A stretch of 64,000 nucleotides of DNA from Gemmatimonadota bacterium (GTDB lineage Bacteria > Gemmatimonadota > Gemmatimonadetes > Gemmatimonadales > Gemmatimonadaceae): the NCBI GenBank assembly GCA_027307165.1, contig DAHUXM010000004.1:1-64000 (forward strand), written 5' to 3'. Both the position numbers and the translations under genes were made by a program. Every line of letters begins with the position of its first letter. The first letter of the stretch is position 1. Shown one piece after another: positions 42,190 through 52,073 of this stretch. Below the pieces are notes generated by a model, which searched no databases, was not told where the DNA came from, and saw only the letters and a list, made by a program, of their open reading frames with translations.

Positions 42190-42447
42190 ATGTCGTGGAT
42201 TTGGTGGATCATCGTGGGGCTCATCGCCGGCTGGGCAACCGGGCGAATCATGAAGGGCTCCGGTTATGGCCCGATCATGGACATCGTTCTTGGTATCATC
42301 GGCGGTGTAATCGGCGGTTGGATAATGACGGCGCTCGGCGTTGGAATGGGCGGCGGTATCATCTGGTCGATTATCGTCGCCATAATCGGCGCGGTGATAC
42401 TGGTCTGGATCGTTCGTCTGATTACAGGAAACCGCACCGCAGTCTGA
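42190..42447 (+). CDS. YeaQ/GlsB-like small membrane protein
   Basis: The 85-residue product is Gly-rich and has three hydrophobic helices: SWIWWIIVGLIAGWATG, DIVLGIIGGVIGGWIM and IWSIIVAIIGAVILVWIV. The transglycosylase-associated/GlsB family has the same length and pattern, and is a stress-responsive inner-membrane protein. AACGGAG lies 10 bases upstream of the ATG. A 15-bp bidirectional terminator follows. Confidence 0.88.
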   Translation: MSWIWWIIVGLIAGWATGRIMKGSGYGPIMDIVLGIIGGVIGGWIMTALGVGMGGGIIWSIIVAIIGAVILVWIVRLITGNRTAV

Positions 42448-42491
42448 ACCTTGTTGTCGTCCGCGAATATAAGGACGACGATTGCATGAAC

Positions 42492-42527
42492 AAAAAGTCC
42501 GGCGCTCGGGTAAGCGCCGGACTTTTT
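42492..42527. terminator. Bidirectional intrinsic terminator, 15-bp stem
   Basis: AAAAAGTCCGGCGCT (42492-42506) and AGCGCCGGACTTTTT (42513-42527) are perfect complements around a 6-base loop. The T-run on each strand is part of the stem, so it works in both directions between the YeaQ and Nramp-like genes. Confidence 0.95.
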
Positions 42528-42543
42528 GTGTCTGCACTCGTTA

Positions 42544-43890
42544 CTACACGAAGAACGACACGATCATCGCGAGAGCGGCAACTCCCATCAGTACTGCTGT
42601 TGCCCATCCCAGAACGTTGAGCAATCTGCCGTTCTTGTAACGTCCCATGATCTTCTCGTTGTTGCACACCATGAGAATGATTACGATCAACGGCGGTGCC
42701 AGCACTCCGTTCATCACCGCGGACCAGACCAGCATCTTCATCGCGTTGAATTTGGTCAATGCGAGCACGGTGCCCATTCCCATCGCAGTCGCCATCACGC
42801 CGTAGAACACACGCGCACCGTCGGGCTTCTCATCCATGCCGCCCTTGAATGCACCCGCTTCTGCGATGGCGTACGCCGCCGAACCAGCCAGGACCGGAAC
42901 ACCGAGCATTCCCGTTCCGACGATGCCGAGCGCGAAGACCCAGTACGCGAGTGGCCCCGCAAGAGGACGCAGCGCAATTGCCGCCTGATCCGCGCTCTGT
43001 ACGTCGGTAATGCCGGCTTTGTGAAGCGTTGCACCCGCCGTCAGGATTATGAAGAACATTATGACTTGCGACACGACCATCCCCGACTCCGTATCGACAG
43101 CTGCGTCTTTCAGCTCGCGTCCCGTGCGGCGCATCTCGCCGCGCCTTCTCCGCATCGGAAATCGCGCCCGCACGTGCTCTTCCTGCTCCGCCACCTGCGA
43201 GGCCTGCCAGAAAAAGAGATACGGTGAAATCGTAGTACCGAGAATTGCCACGAAAGTCATCAGGTATTCCCTGTCCCATCTTATCGATGGCAGGAACGTT
43301 CCCTTCAACACGCCGAGTATGCTCGGATGGGCGAGCACGGCGGAGATTACGTACGCGAACAATGCGAGTGCGAACCACTTGAGCACGCGCGCCATGGCTT
43401 CGTACGACGCGAATATCAGCAGCCCGAGTATCAGCGCCGCGAACACTGGCACGAGAATCACGCGTGGAATGCCAGTGAGCAATTGCGCTGCCGCCGCCAT
43501 GCCGCCCAGATCCGCGGCTATGTTCAGCGTGTTCGCCACCACGAGCAGCATGCACGCGAACCAGAGCAGGCTTCGTGAGTAGTGGTCCCGAAGCGCCGTA
43601 GCGAGCCCGGACTTGGCGACGACGCCGACCCTGGCGCACATCAGCTGCACTGCAATCATCATTGGCAGCCCGATCAGTGCGGTCCAGAGGAGGCCATATC
43701 CAAATGCTGCTCCGGCCTGCGAATACGTAGCGATGCCGGATGGATCGTCGTCCGCAGCGCCGGTAACCAGACCAGGACCCAGCTTTCTGAGGAACGCCTT
43801 CGGCCCGGTATTTCGTATCTCGATATTGGGCAGGGTCGTCACGTGGCCCGCCCTGTGCCTGTGCCTGTGTTCAGGTTGCTCTTGCGCCAT
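42544..43890 (-). CDS. Nramp-like divalent metal transporter with altered metal site
   Basis: The 448-residue product has the LeuT-like Nramp fold with about eleven helices. In the helix-1 motif, DPGN of classical MntH is replaced by DPSG (D49-G52), and the helix-6 MPH motif is replaced by SPY (about 221-223, in TTISPYLFFWQ). The methionine and asparagine that select Mn2+ and Fe2+ are thus missing. This fits the Nramp-related proteins of wider or different ion choice. A basic, Arg-rich loop (RARFPMRRRRGEMRR, about 240-255) is inserted after helix 6. It has no visible regulatory site. Confidence 0.88.
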   Translation of the reverse strand: MAQEQPEHRHRHRAGHVTTLPNIEIRNTGPKAFLRKLGPGLVTGAADDDPSGIATYSQAGAAFGYGLLWTALIGLPMMIAVQLMCARVGVVAKSGLATALRDHYSRSLLWFACMLLVVANTLNIAADLGGMAAAAQLLTGIPRVILVPVFAALILGLLIFASYEAMARVLKWFALALFAYVISAVLAHPSILGVLKGTFLPSIRWDREYLMTFVAILGTTISPYLFFWQASQVAEQEEHVRARFPMRRRRGEMRRTGRELKDAAVDTESGMVVSQVIMFFIILTAGATLHKAGITDVQSADQAAIALRPLAGPLAYWVFALGIVGTGMLGVPVLAGSAAYAIAEAGAFKGGMDEKPDGARVFYGVMATAMGMGTVLALTKFNAMKMLVWSAVMNGVLAPPLIVIILMVCNNEKIMGRYKNGRLLNVLGWATAVLMGVAALAMIVSFFV

Positions 43891-43986
43891 GGTGTCGGGT
43901 TGGGCCGCGACTGCGGCGTTATCCTGTGGAGTTTGTTACGTTGTCCAACCTTTCCGCCTCGACTGCGTGTGCATACGATTAGCTGA

Positions 43987-45234
43987 ATGAACGACAGCGA
44001 CGCGCCATCCAACCTCTCATCCGACCCTCTGAAGTCGATCATTGCGGCCAACCAGGGGTCGGATCCGGCGCTTCGACTCCGAAAATATGCCGCGATGAGG
44101 CAGACTCCGTTCTCGTTCATGCGCGGAGCGTGCCAGTTGTTCTATGCTTCACTCCCGCAGGTCGAGACGCTCTCCGGCGCGCCCCCGGCCTGGCTGTGCG
44201 GCGATCTCCACGTCGAGAACTTCGGGACCTTCAAGGGGGACAATCGCCTCACATATTTCGACGTCACGGACTTCGACGAGAGCGCGCTCGGCCCGTTGAC
44301 CCTGGATCTGGTCAGGTTCCTCGCGAGCATCCGCGTCGGATCGGACGAATGGGGGGTGTCGCCAGACGATACGGACGCGCTCGTCCAACGCTCGCTGGTC
44401 GCTTATTCGACCGAGTTATCGCTCGGCAAGCCTTCCTGGATCGAGCGGGAGAGCGCGCGAGGAACGGTCAAGCGTCTGTTCGCGCAGGTCGCGGGCAGGT
44501 CCCGCACCGAGCTGCTCGGCCGCTACACCACACGCAAGGGCAAGCGCCGTCGACTGCTGATCGATGGACAGCACACGCTTGCCGTGACCGCCGAGGAGCG
44601 CGCTGGCATCGAGCACATGATGGACAGCATCGCGGACGCCGCGCGCGACCGCGAATACTTCAGGGTCGTCGACGTGGCGCACCGTATCGCCGGAATCGGG
44701 AGTATCGCCTTTCCACGCTACATCGTGCTCGTCGAAGGGCGCGGCTCCCCCGATCGCAACGTGCTGCTCGATGTGAAGCGCGCCCACGCTTCGGCGATCG
44801 CAACGCTTCGTGCCCACGGTCAACCCACGTGGAGCGATGAGGCGGATCGGGTCGTCTCGGTTCAACGTCACTCGTCCGTCGTTGCCCCGGCATTTCTCTT
44901 TTCTGCAGAGTGGAATGGCAGCAGCTACTGCAGCCGCGAGATGCAGCCACAGGAAGATCGTGTTCGCCTGCACGAGTGGGCCAGACAGCCCAAGAAGATC
45001 GGCGAGGCCATCGTACTGATGGCGTCAGTAGCCGCGTGGCTGCACCTGAGAGGAGGCGGTTGGCGCGGATCCGCACCAATCGAACAACTGTCAGCGTTCG
45101 GGCGCGAAACATCCTGGCGCGACGCCCTCGTGCAACTGGCGCGTGATGCCGCCGAGCGGACTGAGCGTCAGTACGCCGAATTCTGCAAGGCGTACGATGA
45201 TGGGTACTTCAGCGAGCAGACGGCCACCGGGTAA
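43987..45234 (+). CDS. DUF2252 family protein
   Basis: The 415-residue product matches DUF2252: PFSFMRGACQLFY near the N-terminus, WLCGDLHVENFG, FDVTDFDESALGPLTLDLVRFLASI, then the late SREMQPQEDRVRL. The pattern of GDLHxxNFG and DFDE, with an Asp, His and Asn, resembles aminoglycoside-phosphotransferase-like kinases, and this suggests a kinase-like fold. The substrate is unknown. It converges on the HDOD gene across 21 bases. Confidence 0.85.
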   Translation: MNDSDAPSNLSSDPLKSIIAANQGSDPALRLRKYAAMRQTPFSFMRGACQLFYASLPQVETLSGAPPAWLCGDLHVENFGTFKGDNRLTYFDVTDFDESALGPLTLDLVRFLASIRVGSDEWGVSPDDTDALVQRSLVAYSTELSLGKPSWIERESARGTVKRLFAQVAGRSRTELLGRYTTRKGKRRRLLIDGQHTLAVTAEERAGIEHMMDSIADAARDREYFRVVDVAHRIAGIGSIAFPRYIVLVEGRGSPDRNVLLDVKRAHASAIATLRAHGQPTWSDEADRVVSVQRHSSVVAPAFLFSAEWNGSSYCSREMQPQEDRVRLHEWARQPKKIGEAIVLMASVAAWLHLRGGGWRGSAPIEQLSAFGRETSWRDALVQLARDAAERTERQYAEFCKAYDDGYFSEQTATG

Positions 45235-45255
45235 CGGCGTCGCCGCGGACGTTGC

Positions 45256-46146
45256 CTACGCAGCCAGCTCGCTCTCCGAATACGCCGAGATCAATTCTTC
45301 GACACGAGCAGCATCGCCCGAGATGGCACCCTGCTCCCACCATGCTGCGACCTCTCGCGGGATCACACCAGACAGTGAATGCTCCGCGCGTTCCGCAATG
45401 AACAGCACTTCGCTCATCCGATTTGCCTCGGTGGGAACCGGATTGCGATGATGCGTCGATATCGCTGCTGCGACGGAATCACCGAGTCCCCAGTGCAACA
45501 CGGCTATTCCGCCCAACGGCTCGTGCAACTCCTTGAGCACGCGCGATACCACGCTCTTCTGCACGTTGACGTCCCGCCGCGTCTCATGTCTCAGCGCACC
45601 GATCACGTCGAATACGATCAGCTTGCCGGCGTCATGCAGCAGCGCGAGCGAGAAGCACTCGTCCGGAATCAGTCCGAACCCACGTCCGATTGCCCGCGCA
45701 ATGGGCGCGGTGCGAACGAGATGGTCGCGCACCTGAATCACCATCTTCTGATATTCGCCGCCGGGCCTGCACAGCATTCCTTCCAGCATCACGCCCAGCA
45801 CGACGTTGTGCACGCCGGATGCGCCAACCCGCTGCGCCGCATGACGCAGCGATACGACCGTGCTGCCGGTCGAGTAGTAGGCCGAGTTCGCGTAACGCAG
45901 AAGTGCCTGCCCAAGCGTCGGATCCTCCTCGACGACTCGAACGAGCTCGGCCATGCCGATATCCGGATTGCGTGTCTTGGCCAGGGCGCGCTGCGCGGCT
46001 TGCGGAGCCTGCTTGATGCTGGCAGCCGGCGACGCCTTCATGTCGCGCAGAAAGCGCACAGTGTCATCCGTGCGTTCCTGGGAGGTCAGGGACGCGGAAA
46101 TCGCGTCGATCCGCGACGCGACCTCTGCGGTGAGCTGGTCAATCAT
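45256..46146 (-). CDS. HDOD-domain protein
   Basis: The 296-residue product has an HDOD domain (about 50-250): SLRHAAQRVG, LGVMLEGML, an HD pair in LALLHDAGKLIVFD, and EEDPTLGQALLRYANSAYY. Most HDOD proteins lack enzyme activity and act in signalling and cell-cycle or motility control. The start at 46146 is used, since the longer open frame would overlap the cheA gene in antisense. It is divergent to the che operon with a 171-base gap, so both could share a control region. Confidence 0.85.
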   Translation of the reverse strand: MIDQLTAEVASRIDAISASLTSQERTDDTVRFLRDMKASPAASIKQAPQAAQRALAKTRNPDIGMAELVRVVEEDPTLGQALLRYANSAYYSTGSTVVSLRHAAQRVGASGVHNVVLGVMLEGMLCRPGGEYQKMVIQVRDHLVRTAPIARAIGRGFGLIPDECFSLALLHDAGKLIVFDVIGALRHETRRDVNVQKSVVSRVLKELHEPLGGIAVLHWGLGDSVAAAISTHHRNPVPTEANRMSEVLFIAERAEHSLSGVIPREVAAWWEQGAISGDAARVEELISAYSESELAA

Positions 46147-46317
46147 GGAATCGGTACGCAAAGTCACGAATAAAGGACACCCATTTGAGTATCGGCGCCT
46201 CCCAGCGCAAGCTGTAGAACCGCCTCGGCGCCATGGGACGGCTCTCCGGCCCGCAAGAGAGACGACCGCCGCACCGTAAACGTCAAGTTTCGTCCACCCA
46301 GGCCGACCATTGAGGGG

Positions 46318-48492
46318 GTGAGGAGAGCCACTGCTACCGGCCCCCTCGATCCTCGTTTGGAGACGCGGTACTTGGACGATCTGCTCAAAGACTTTCTTGC
46401 CGAAAGTACGGAGAACCTCGCTCAGCTCGATCAGGACGTCGTCGAGCTCGAACGCGATCCGTCCAACGCGTCGCTCCTGAACTCGATCTTCCGCGCGATC
46501 CACACGATCAAGGGAACCTGTGGATTTCTCGGGCTTCCACGCCTCGAGACGGTGTCGCACACCGCCGAATCAGTGCTGGACAGGCTCCGCACCGGGGATC
46601 TGAAGGCTGAGCCAGACGTCATCTCCGACATTCTCAGAGCGGTCGACGTAATCAAGACGATTCTGGCCGAGCTCGCGGCGAATCAAACCGAGCCCGCCGG
46701 AGACGACTCCCTGCTGATCACGTTGCTGGAGCAATGGCTTGGCTCCGACGCTCCCCGTCACGCAATCGCGATAGGTCCCGAGGCAATCGCGAGCGCCACG
46801 CTCGAATTGGCAATGTCGCCCGACGCATTCTCGGCGATGCGGGGCACATCGGCCGACCAGCCCACAGCCGCACCGTCGTCGATCCGGGTGAGTGTCAAGC
46901 TGCTGGACGCGCTGATGAATCTCGCGGGAGAACTCGTGCTCAGCCGCAATCAGCTCCTCGAGATGTCGTCCAGGGACGAAGACTCGCCGTTCGGAGCGCC
47001 GGTTCAGCAGTTGAGCAGGATCACCGCCGAACTGCAGGGCGCAGTGATGAAGACGCGCATGCAGCCCGTGGGTTCAGCGTGGAGCAAGCTGCCGCGCATA
47101 GTGCGCGACATCGCACGCGAAACGGGGAAGAGGATCGAGCTCGACATGAAGGGCGCCGCGACCGAGCTGGATCGTCAGCTGGTGCAGGCTCTGCAGGATC
47201 CGCTCACGCACATGGTGCGCAACTCTGCAGATCACGGAATCGAATCGCCGGACGTCCGGCGCGCGTCAGGAAAGCCTGCCACAGGCAAGATCGTACTCAA
47301 TGCGTATCACGAAGCCGGCCACGTGATCGTCGAGGTCACCGACGACGGAAAGGGAATCAACGCGGACCGGGTGCGGCGTATTGCAATCGAGCGCGGTCTG
47401 GTGTCGAAGGAAGAGGCACACGCGATGACTGACTGCCAGGTATTGCGATTCATCTTCGAGCCCGGTTTCTCGACCGCCACTGAAGTGACGCACATCAGCG
47501 GGCGTGGCGTGGGCATGGACGTAGTTCGCAGCAACATCGAGCGAGTCGGCGGCGCGGTGGATCTGCAATCGGTAGGCGGACAGGGTTGCACCATTCGTGT
47601 TCGTCTCCCGCTCACGCTCGCGATCGTATCCTCGCTCATCGTGAGCGCGCGAGGCGAGACGTTCGCGTTTCCACAGGCCAGCGTTCTCGAGTTGATCCGG
47701 TTGTCCGAGGATCAGCTTGCGCGCTTCGACGTCCTGCAAAACGTTCGGCTGTTTCGGCTGCGGGATGATCTCGTTCCAGTTGTTACGCTGGGTGACGCGC
47801 TTGGTCTTCCCGCCGACGAACGCGGCGGTGTCACCACCCTTGTCATCTGTCAGGCTGGCACCGCGCGCTTCGGAATAATCGTCGATGATGTCGTGGACAC
47901 GCAGGAAATTGTGGTGAAACCGGTCGGCCGCCTCATTCGCGCGGTCGGCTGCTACGCCGGCTGCACGATCCTTGGTGATGGCAGGGTAGTGATGATCGTT
48001 GATCCAGCCGCGCTTGCAGGGCGCGCCGGAGCACGTACGAACGCCGCAGCAGAGGCGGTGGAGACGGTACAGGAGCCTGCGAAGAGCCCAGCCGACAGTC
48101 TGCTGGTCTTTGGCGTCGGCGATGATGCCGTTCAGGCAGTACCGCTGTCGAGCGTCTCACGCCTGGAAGAAATCTCGTCGGACAGCATCGAGTACGCCGG
48201 CGGACGGGCGATGGTTCAGTATCGCGGATTCCTGCTGCCTCTCGTGCCCGCCAGTCCGGCGGTGACGTTCACGTCGGGACGCAGCAATTCAGTCATCGTA
48301 TTCAACGAGGGAAGCGCCTCGTTCGGAATCGCCGTGAGCGAGATACGCGACATCGTCGATGAGATAGTGAACCTCGAGCTCGCCTCGACGCGTCCCGGGG
48401 TGCTTGGGACGGCAGTGATCGCCGGAGCCGCTACCGAAGTCCTCGACGTCTCATACTACATGGAGCGAGCACGCCGGGGGTCAGTCTCTTGA
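46318..48492 (+). CDS. cheA: CheA chemotaxis histidine kinase with two CheW-like domains
   Basis: The 724-residue product starts with an HPt domain carrying H62 in FRAIHTIKGTCGFLG. A short linker replaces P2; then come the dimerisation helices (LNLAGELVLSRNQL), the ATPase core (HMVRNSADHGIE, VTDDGKGI, GRGVGMDVV) and a CheW-like P5 domain. A second CheW-like segment (about 600-715, SLLVFGVGDDAVQAV to ATEVLDVSYY) follows. Absence of a CheY-binding P2 and the extra CheW domain are unusual. The GTG at 46318 is the likely start. The stop overlaps cheW as TTGA. Confidence 0.92.
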   Translation: MRRATATGPLDPRLETRYLDDLLKDFLAESTENLAQLDQDVVELERDPSNASLLNSIFRAIHTIKGTCGFLGLPRLETVSHTAESVLDRLRTGDLKAEPDVISDILRAVDVIKTILAELAANQTEPAGDDSLLITLLEQWLGSDAPRHAIAIGPEAIASATLELAMSPDAFSAMRGTSADQPTAAPSSIRVSVKLLDALMNLAGELVLSRNQLLEMSSRDEDSPFGAPVQQLSRITAELQGAVMKTRMQPVGSAWSKLPRIVRDIARETGKRIELDMKGAATELDRQLVQALQDPLTHMVRNSADHGIESPDVRRASGKPATGKIVLNAYHEAGHVIVEVTDDGKGINADRVRRIAIERGLVSKEEAHAMTDCQVLRFIFEPGFSTATEVTHISGRGVGMDVVRSNIERVGGAVDLQSVGGQGCTIRVRLPLTLAIVSSLIVSARGETFAFPQASVLELIRLSEDQLARFDVLQNVRLFRLRDDLVPVVTLGDALGLPADERGGVTTLVICQAGTARFGIIVDDVVDTQEIVVKPVGRLIRAVGCYAGCTILGDGRVVMIVDPAALAGRAGARTNAAAEAVETVQEPAKSPADSLLVFGVGDDAVQAVPLSSVSRLEEISSDSIEYAGGRAMVQYRGFLLPLVPASPAVTFTSGRSNSVIVFNEGSASFGIAVSEIRDIVDEIVNLELASTRPGVLGTAVIAGAATEVLDVSYYMERARRGSVS

Positions 48493-48938
48493 CCGCGACA
48501 CTCGCCCCTGCCAGCGAAGTGGTGACGTTTCGCGTCGGCGACCAGTGGTTTGGCGTCGACGTCATGGACGTTCAGGAAGTGATCGGTCACCTGCGGATCG
48601 CGCGCGTTCCGCTGGCCGGCCCCGGAATCGCTGGTTTTCTCAACCTTCGCGGCCAGATTGTGACCGCGATCGACGTGCACCAGCGGCTGGAGATTTCGCG
48701 ACATGCGTCCGACTCTTCAATGAATGTGGTGGTCCGCGACGGCGACGAGCTGTTCGCGCTCGTTGTCGACGAAGTCGGCGACGTCTTCGCTGTTTCGCCA
48801 GGGACGCTCGATCCAGCTCCGGCCAGTCTTGGCGGTGCCTGGGCCCGGGCGTGTACCGGCGTTGTACGGATGGACCAGGGGTTGCTCGCAGTTGTCGATG
48901 TGACACGCCTGCTGAACGAACCAAATACACGCCCATAA
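48489..48938 (+). CDS. cheW: CheW coupling protein
   Basis: The 149-residue product is a single CheW domain: VTFRVGDQWFGVDVMDVQEVIG, VPLAGPGIAGFLNLRGQIVTAID, and LFALVVDEVGDVF. It links the receptor to CheA. The TTG start at 48489 is coupled to the cheA stop by a TTGA overlap. It lies 15 bases before the receptor gene. Confidence 0.95.
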   Translation: MTATLAPASEVVTFRVGDQWFGVDVMDVQEVIGHLRIARVPLAGPGIAGFLNLRGQIVTAIDVHQRLEISRHASDSSMNVVVRDGDELFALVVDEVGDVFAVSPGTLDPAPASLGGAWARACTGVVRMDQGLLAVVDVTRLLNEPNTRP

Positions 48939-48953
48939 ACCGAGATACGCTGT

Positions 48954-50966
48954 ATGACGACCCGCATCAACCTCGACGACATCACGGATCCAGTTCCGGT
49001 CGCACCGCCAACCAGGAACGGAAGCGGCGACAACCCGGCGAAGTCCGAGCGTCGCAAGACCGAGCGGCGCGCTGGCGCACTGCGAGAGCGGCAGGTCGTG
49101 GATGAGCTCGAGACGCGAGTGCTCGAAGCGCAGACCCATGCGCGCGTCATCATGCACGTCGCTGGCGCCACCGCGCGGGCCGGAAGCGCGGCTGAGGCTG
49201 CACGCGGCGCGCTCGAAGCAATTCGCGCCGGCTTCGGCTGGCCATACGGGTCGTACTGGAACGCCGACAATCAGAAGGAGCATCTTCGCTTCGCGCTGGA
49301 ATCGGGCGCAGTGAACAACGAGTTTCACAGAGTCACGGTCAGCGCGGCGTATGCAGAAGCAGACGGTCTGGTCGGAAAGGCGTGGCGTTATCGCGACGTC
49401 TTCATCGTTGACGATCTGCAGTATCTGCAGGACCGCCGCGGCGAAGTCGCTCAGGCAGCGGGATGCACTGCTGCAATCGCGCTTCCGTTATCGGTAGGTG
49501 GCGAGGTCGTCGGAGCTCTCGACTTCTTCGTCATGGAGCCGCTGGCACTTTCCGATGAGCGCATAGACGTGCTTCGCCGCGTCGCCGAGCTGGTGTCGTC
49601 GGCGCTCGAACGCATGCGCGAGCGCGCGACTCGCCTCGAAGCGGAAGAGGACATGGAAGTGCTCGTCACCGTTCTGCGTGCCAATGCGGGACGCAACTCA
49701 GTCGACGACATCGCAAAGGTTGCGCTCGAGCTCGTCCGGAGCTCATTCAAGTGGGCCTACGGCACGTACTGGGTGATCGACAGCTCCGCAAACAGGCTGC
49801 GTTATTGCGTCGAATCCGGTTCGGTCGACGAGGATTTCCGGCGTGCCACTCGTGACTGCACATTCGAGCAGGGCGAGGGGTTGGCCGGTCGCGCATGGGC
49901 AAGCCATGACCTCGTGTTCGTTCCTGATCTGGCGGATCAGGGCGATGCAATTCGCTCGCCGATGGCGCGACGCGCGAACGTGCGCAGTGGAGTTGCCTTT
50001 CCTGTCATCGTCAAGGGTCGCGTGATCGGCATCATGGAATTCATCTCGGCGGACGAATTGCGCCCATCCGAGCGTCGCCTCACGATGTTGCGCGACGTGT
50101 CGCGCATGGTGAGCGGTGCCGCCGAGCAGGTGGCGCTCGCGAATGAATTCGAGCGCGACGTCAAGAGCGTAGTTCAGATGGTCACGGTCTCGGCCGCGGA
50201 CGTGGAAGCCAGTGCCCAGGGAATGGCTGCTTCGGCGGAAGAGACTGCATGTCAGGCCCAGGCCGTCGCGGCATCCTCCGAACAGGCAACGCGGAACGTG
50301 CAGACGGTTGCAAGCTCGGCAGAGCAACTCTCCGCGAGCGTTCGCGAGATCGCCGGACTGGTGCAGGAAGCGTCCACCGTCGCACAGCACGCCGTACGCC
50401 AGGCGTCCAGCGCGAGCAGCACGATGGTGCAGTTGGGCCAGAGCAGCAAGGAGATCGGTCAGGTCATCAAGGTCATCACGTCCATCGCGCAGCAGACCAA
50501 TCTGCTTGCGTTGAACGCCACGATCGAGGCTGCCCGCGCTGGTGAGGCAGGCAAGGGATTCGCCGTCGTCGCCAACGAGGTGAAGGAGCTTGCGCGCCAG
50601 ACGGCGCGCGCGACCGAGGAGATAGAGCGCAAGATCGCGAGCGTTCAGGATGACGCTACGCGCGCCGTTCGCGACATCGGCGACATCTCCGGCGTCATCG
50701 GAACAATCAACCAGATCTCGGGGACGATCGCGGCTGCAGTGGAAGAGCAGAACGCGGCCACCGGCGAGATTTCCCGGAACGTGACGGAAGCTGCGCGCGG
50801 AACTGCGGACGTGACGCTCAACATCGCCGGTGTCACCGTCGCTGCCGGTGAATCCGGACAGACCGCCGAGGGACTCAACGGTTCTGCCGCGGCGCTGAAC
50901 GCCGAGGCCGTTCGCCTCTGCGGCGCCGTGGAGAGCTTCCTCGGCAAGCTGCGCGCTGGCATCTAG
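48954..50966 (+). CDS. Soluble chemoreceptor with two GAF domains
   Basis: The 670-residue product has two GAF domains in tandem (about 60-220 and 235-395) and a C-terminal MCP signalling domain with hairpin tip QQTNLLALNATIEAARAG (about 505-522). The GAF repeats share the YGSYW and YGTYW segment and GLVGKAWR and GLAGRAWA. No hydrophobic segment is present, so this is a cytoplasmic receptor that senses an internal ligand or redox state. An Arg-rich coiled coil precedes the GAFs. No HAMP domain is seen. Methyl-accepting sites would be served by the cheR and cheB products that follow. Confidence 0.92.
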   Translation: MTTRINLDDITDPVPVAPPTRNGSGDNPAKSERRKTERRAGALRERQVVDELETRVLEAQTHARVIMHVAGATARAGSAAEAARGALEAIRAGFGWPYGSYWNADNQKEHLRFALESGAVNNEFHRVTVSAAYAEADGLVGKAWRYRDVFIVDDLQYLQDRRGEVAQAAGCTAAIALPLSVGGEVVGALDFFVMEPLALSDERIDVLRRVAELVSSALERMRERATRLEAEEDMEVLVTVLRANAGRNSVDDIAKVALELVRSSFKWAYGTYWVIDSSANRLRYCVESGSVDEDFRRATRDCTFEQGEGLAGRAWASHDLVFVPDLADQGDAIRSPMARRANVRSGVAFPVIVKGRVIGIMEFISADELRPSERRLTMLRDVSRMVSGAAEQVALANEFERDVKSVVQMVTVSAADVEASAQGMAASAEETACQAQAVAASSEQATRNVQTVASSAEQLSASVREIAGLVQEASTVAQHAVRQASSASSTMVQLGQSSKEIGQVIKVITSIAQQTNLLALNATIEAARAGEAGKGFAVVANEVKELARQTARATEEIERKIASVQDDATRAVRDIGDISGVIGTINQISGTIAAAVEEQNAATGEISRNVTEAARGTADVTLNIAGVTVAAGESGQTAEGLNGSAAALNAEAVRLCGAVESFLGKLRAGI

Positions 50967-50999
50967 ACGAGAAACAAGATCCCAAATTCCGGCGTCGCC

Positions 51000-52073
51000 G
51001 TGACGAGTTCCGGCATCCAGCCAATTCGCGTGCTGATCGTGGATGACTCAGCCGTCGTGCGCGGTGTGCTTGGCCGGATTGTCGATGAGCAGGACGACAT
51101 GCGAGTGGCGACTACCGCGATGAACGGGAGGGACGCGCTCGACGCCTTGCGCCTGCAGGAGATAGACGTCGTCCTGCTGGACATCGAGATGCCGGTAATG
51201 GACGGCCTTACCGCGCTTCCGCTGATCGTGCAGCGATATCCACGCGTTCGTGTACTCGTAACCAGCTCGCTGACACAAGAGAGCGCAAAGGTCACCATGC
51301 GCGCGCTTGCCCTTGGCGCGGTGGACTATGTGTACAAACCCTCGACACGCGGCGGCGGCACTTTTGGCGTCGAGGCAGCGGCGACGCAGGTGATTGCGAA
51401 GATTCGCGCAGTTGCAGGATCTGGAACGGCTGGTGCCGCGACACCGATAAACGGAACGCGCCACGTTCAGCCTCCCAGTGGTGACTTCGAGCCGCAGGTG
51501 CTCGCGCTCGCGGCAAGCACGGGCGGTCCCAACGCGCTCGCGATAGTGGTGTCCGGTCTTCCGCGTGACTTCCCGTTGCCCGTGCTCGTCACGCAACACA
51601 TGCCCCCGATCTTCACCACCATGTTCGCCCAACGTCTCGCGCGAGAGAGCAGTCTCCCGTGCGATGAGGCGCACGACGGTGAAGCACTCCAGCCCGGACG
51701 CATCTACGTCGCTCCCGGGGATCATCACCTGACGGTGATTGGTGGAGGCCTCATGCGCAGTCCGGTGCTGCACATCACCAGCGACCCGCCGGAACACCAC
51801 TGCCGCCCCGCAGCCGATCCAATGTTCCGAACAGCCGCTCAGGCGTTTCCGAACGGAGTGCTGGCGGTGGTACTCACCGGCATGGGCGATGATGGTCGTC
51901 GGGGTTGTCAGGCGGTTGCCGCGTCCGGTGGTCGGGTAATCGTGCAGGACGAGACGACGAGTGTGGTGTGGGGGATGCCCGGGAGTGTTGTCGCGTCCGG
52001 AATTCCCTGTTCGATTCTCCCGCTGAGGTCCATCTCAACGCACGTTGCTTCTCTCTGTCCCGTCCGGTCGTGA
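51000..52073 (+). CDS. cheB: CheB methylesterase
   Basis: The 357-residue product has a receiver (phospho-acceptor D61 in VVLLDIEMPVMDG, Lys in VYKPS) and a methylesterase domain with S173 in LAASTGGPN, H200 in TQHMPP, and an Asp in LTGMGDDGRRG (about 297). All three catalytic residues are present. It demethylates and deamidates receptor glutamates once phosphorylated by CheA. The GTG at 51000 is the likely start; the stop overlaps cheR as GTGA. Confidence 0.95.
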   Translation: MTSSGIQPIRVLIVDDSAVVRGVLGRIVDEQDDMRVATTAMNGRDALDALRLQEIDVVLLDIEMPVMDGLTALPLIVQRYPRVRVLVTSSLTQESAKVTMRALALGAVDYVYKPSTRGGGTFGVEAAATQVIAKIRAVAGSGTAGAATPINGTRHVQPPSGDFEPQVLALAASTGGPNALAIVVSGLPRDFPLPVLVTQHMPPIFTTMFAQRLARESSLPCDEAHDGEALQPGRIYVAPGDHHLTVIGGGLMRSPVLHITSDPPEHHCRPAADPMFRTAAQAFPNGVLAVVLTGMGDDGRRGCQAVAASGGRVIVQDETTSVVWGMPGSVVASGIPCSILPLRSISTHVASLCPVRS

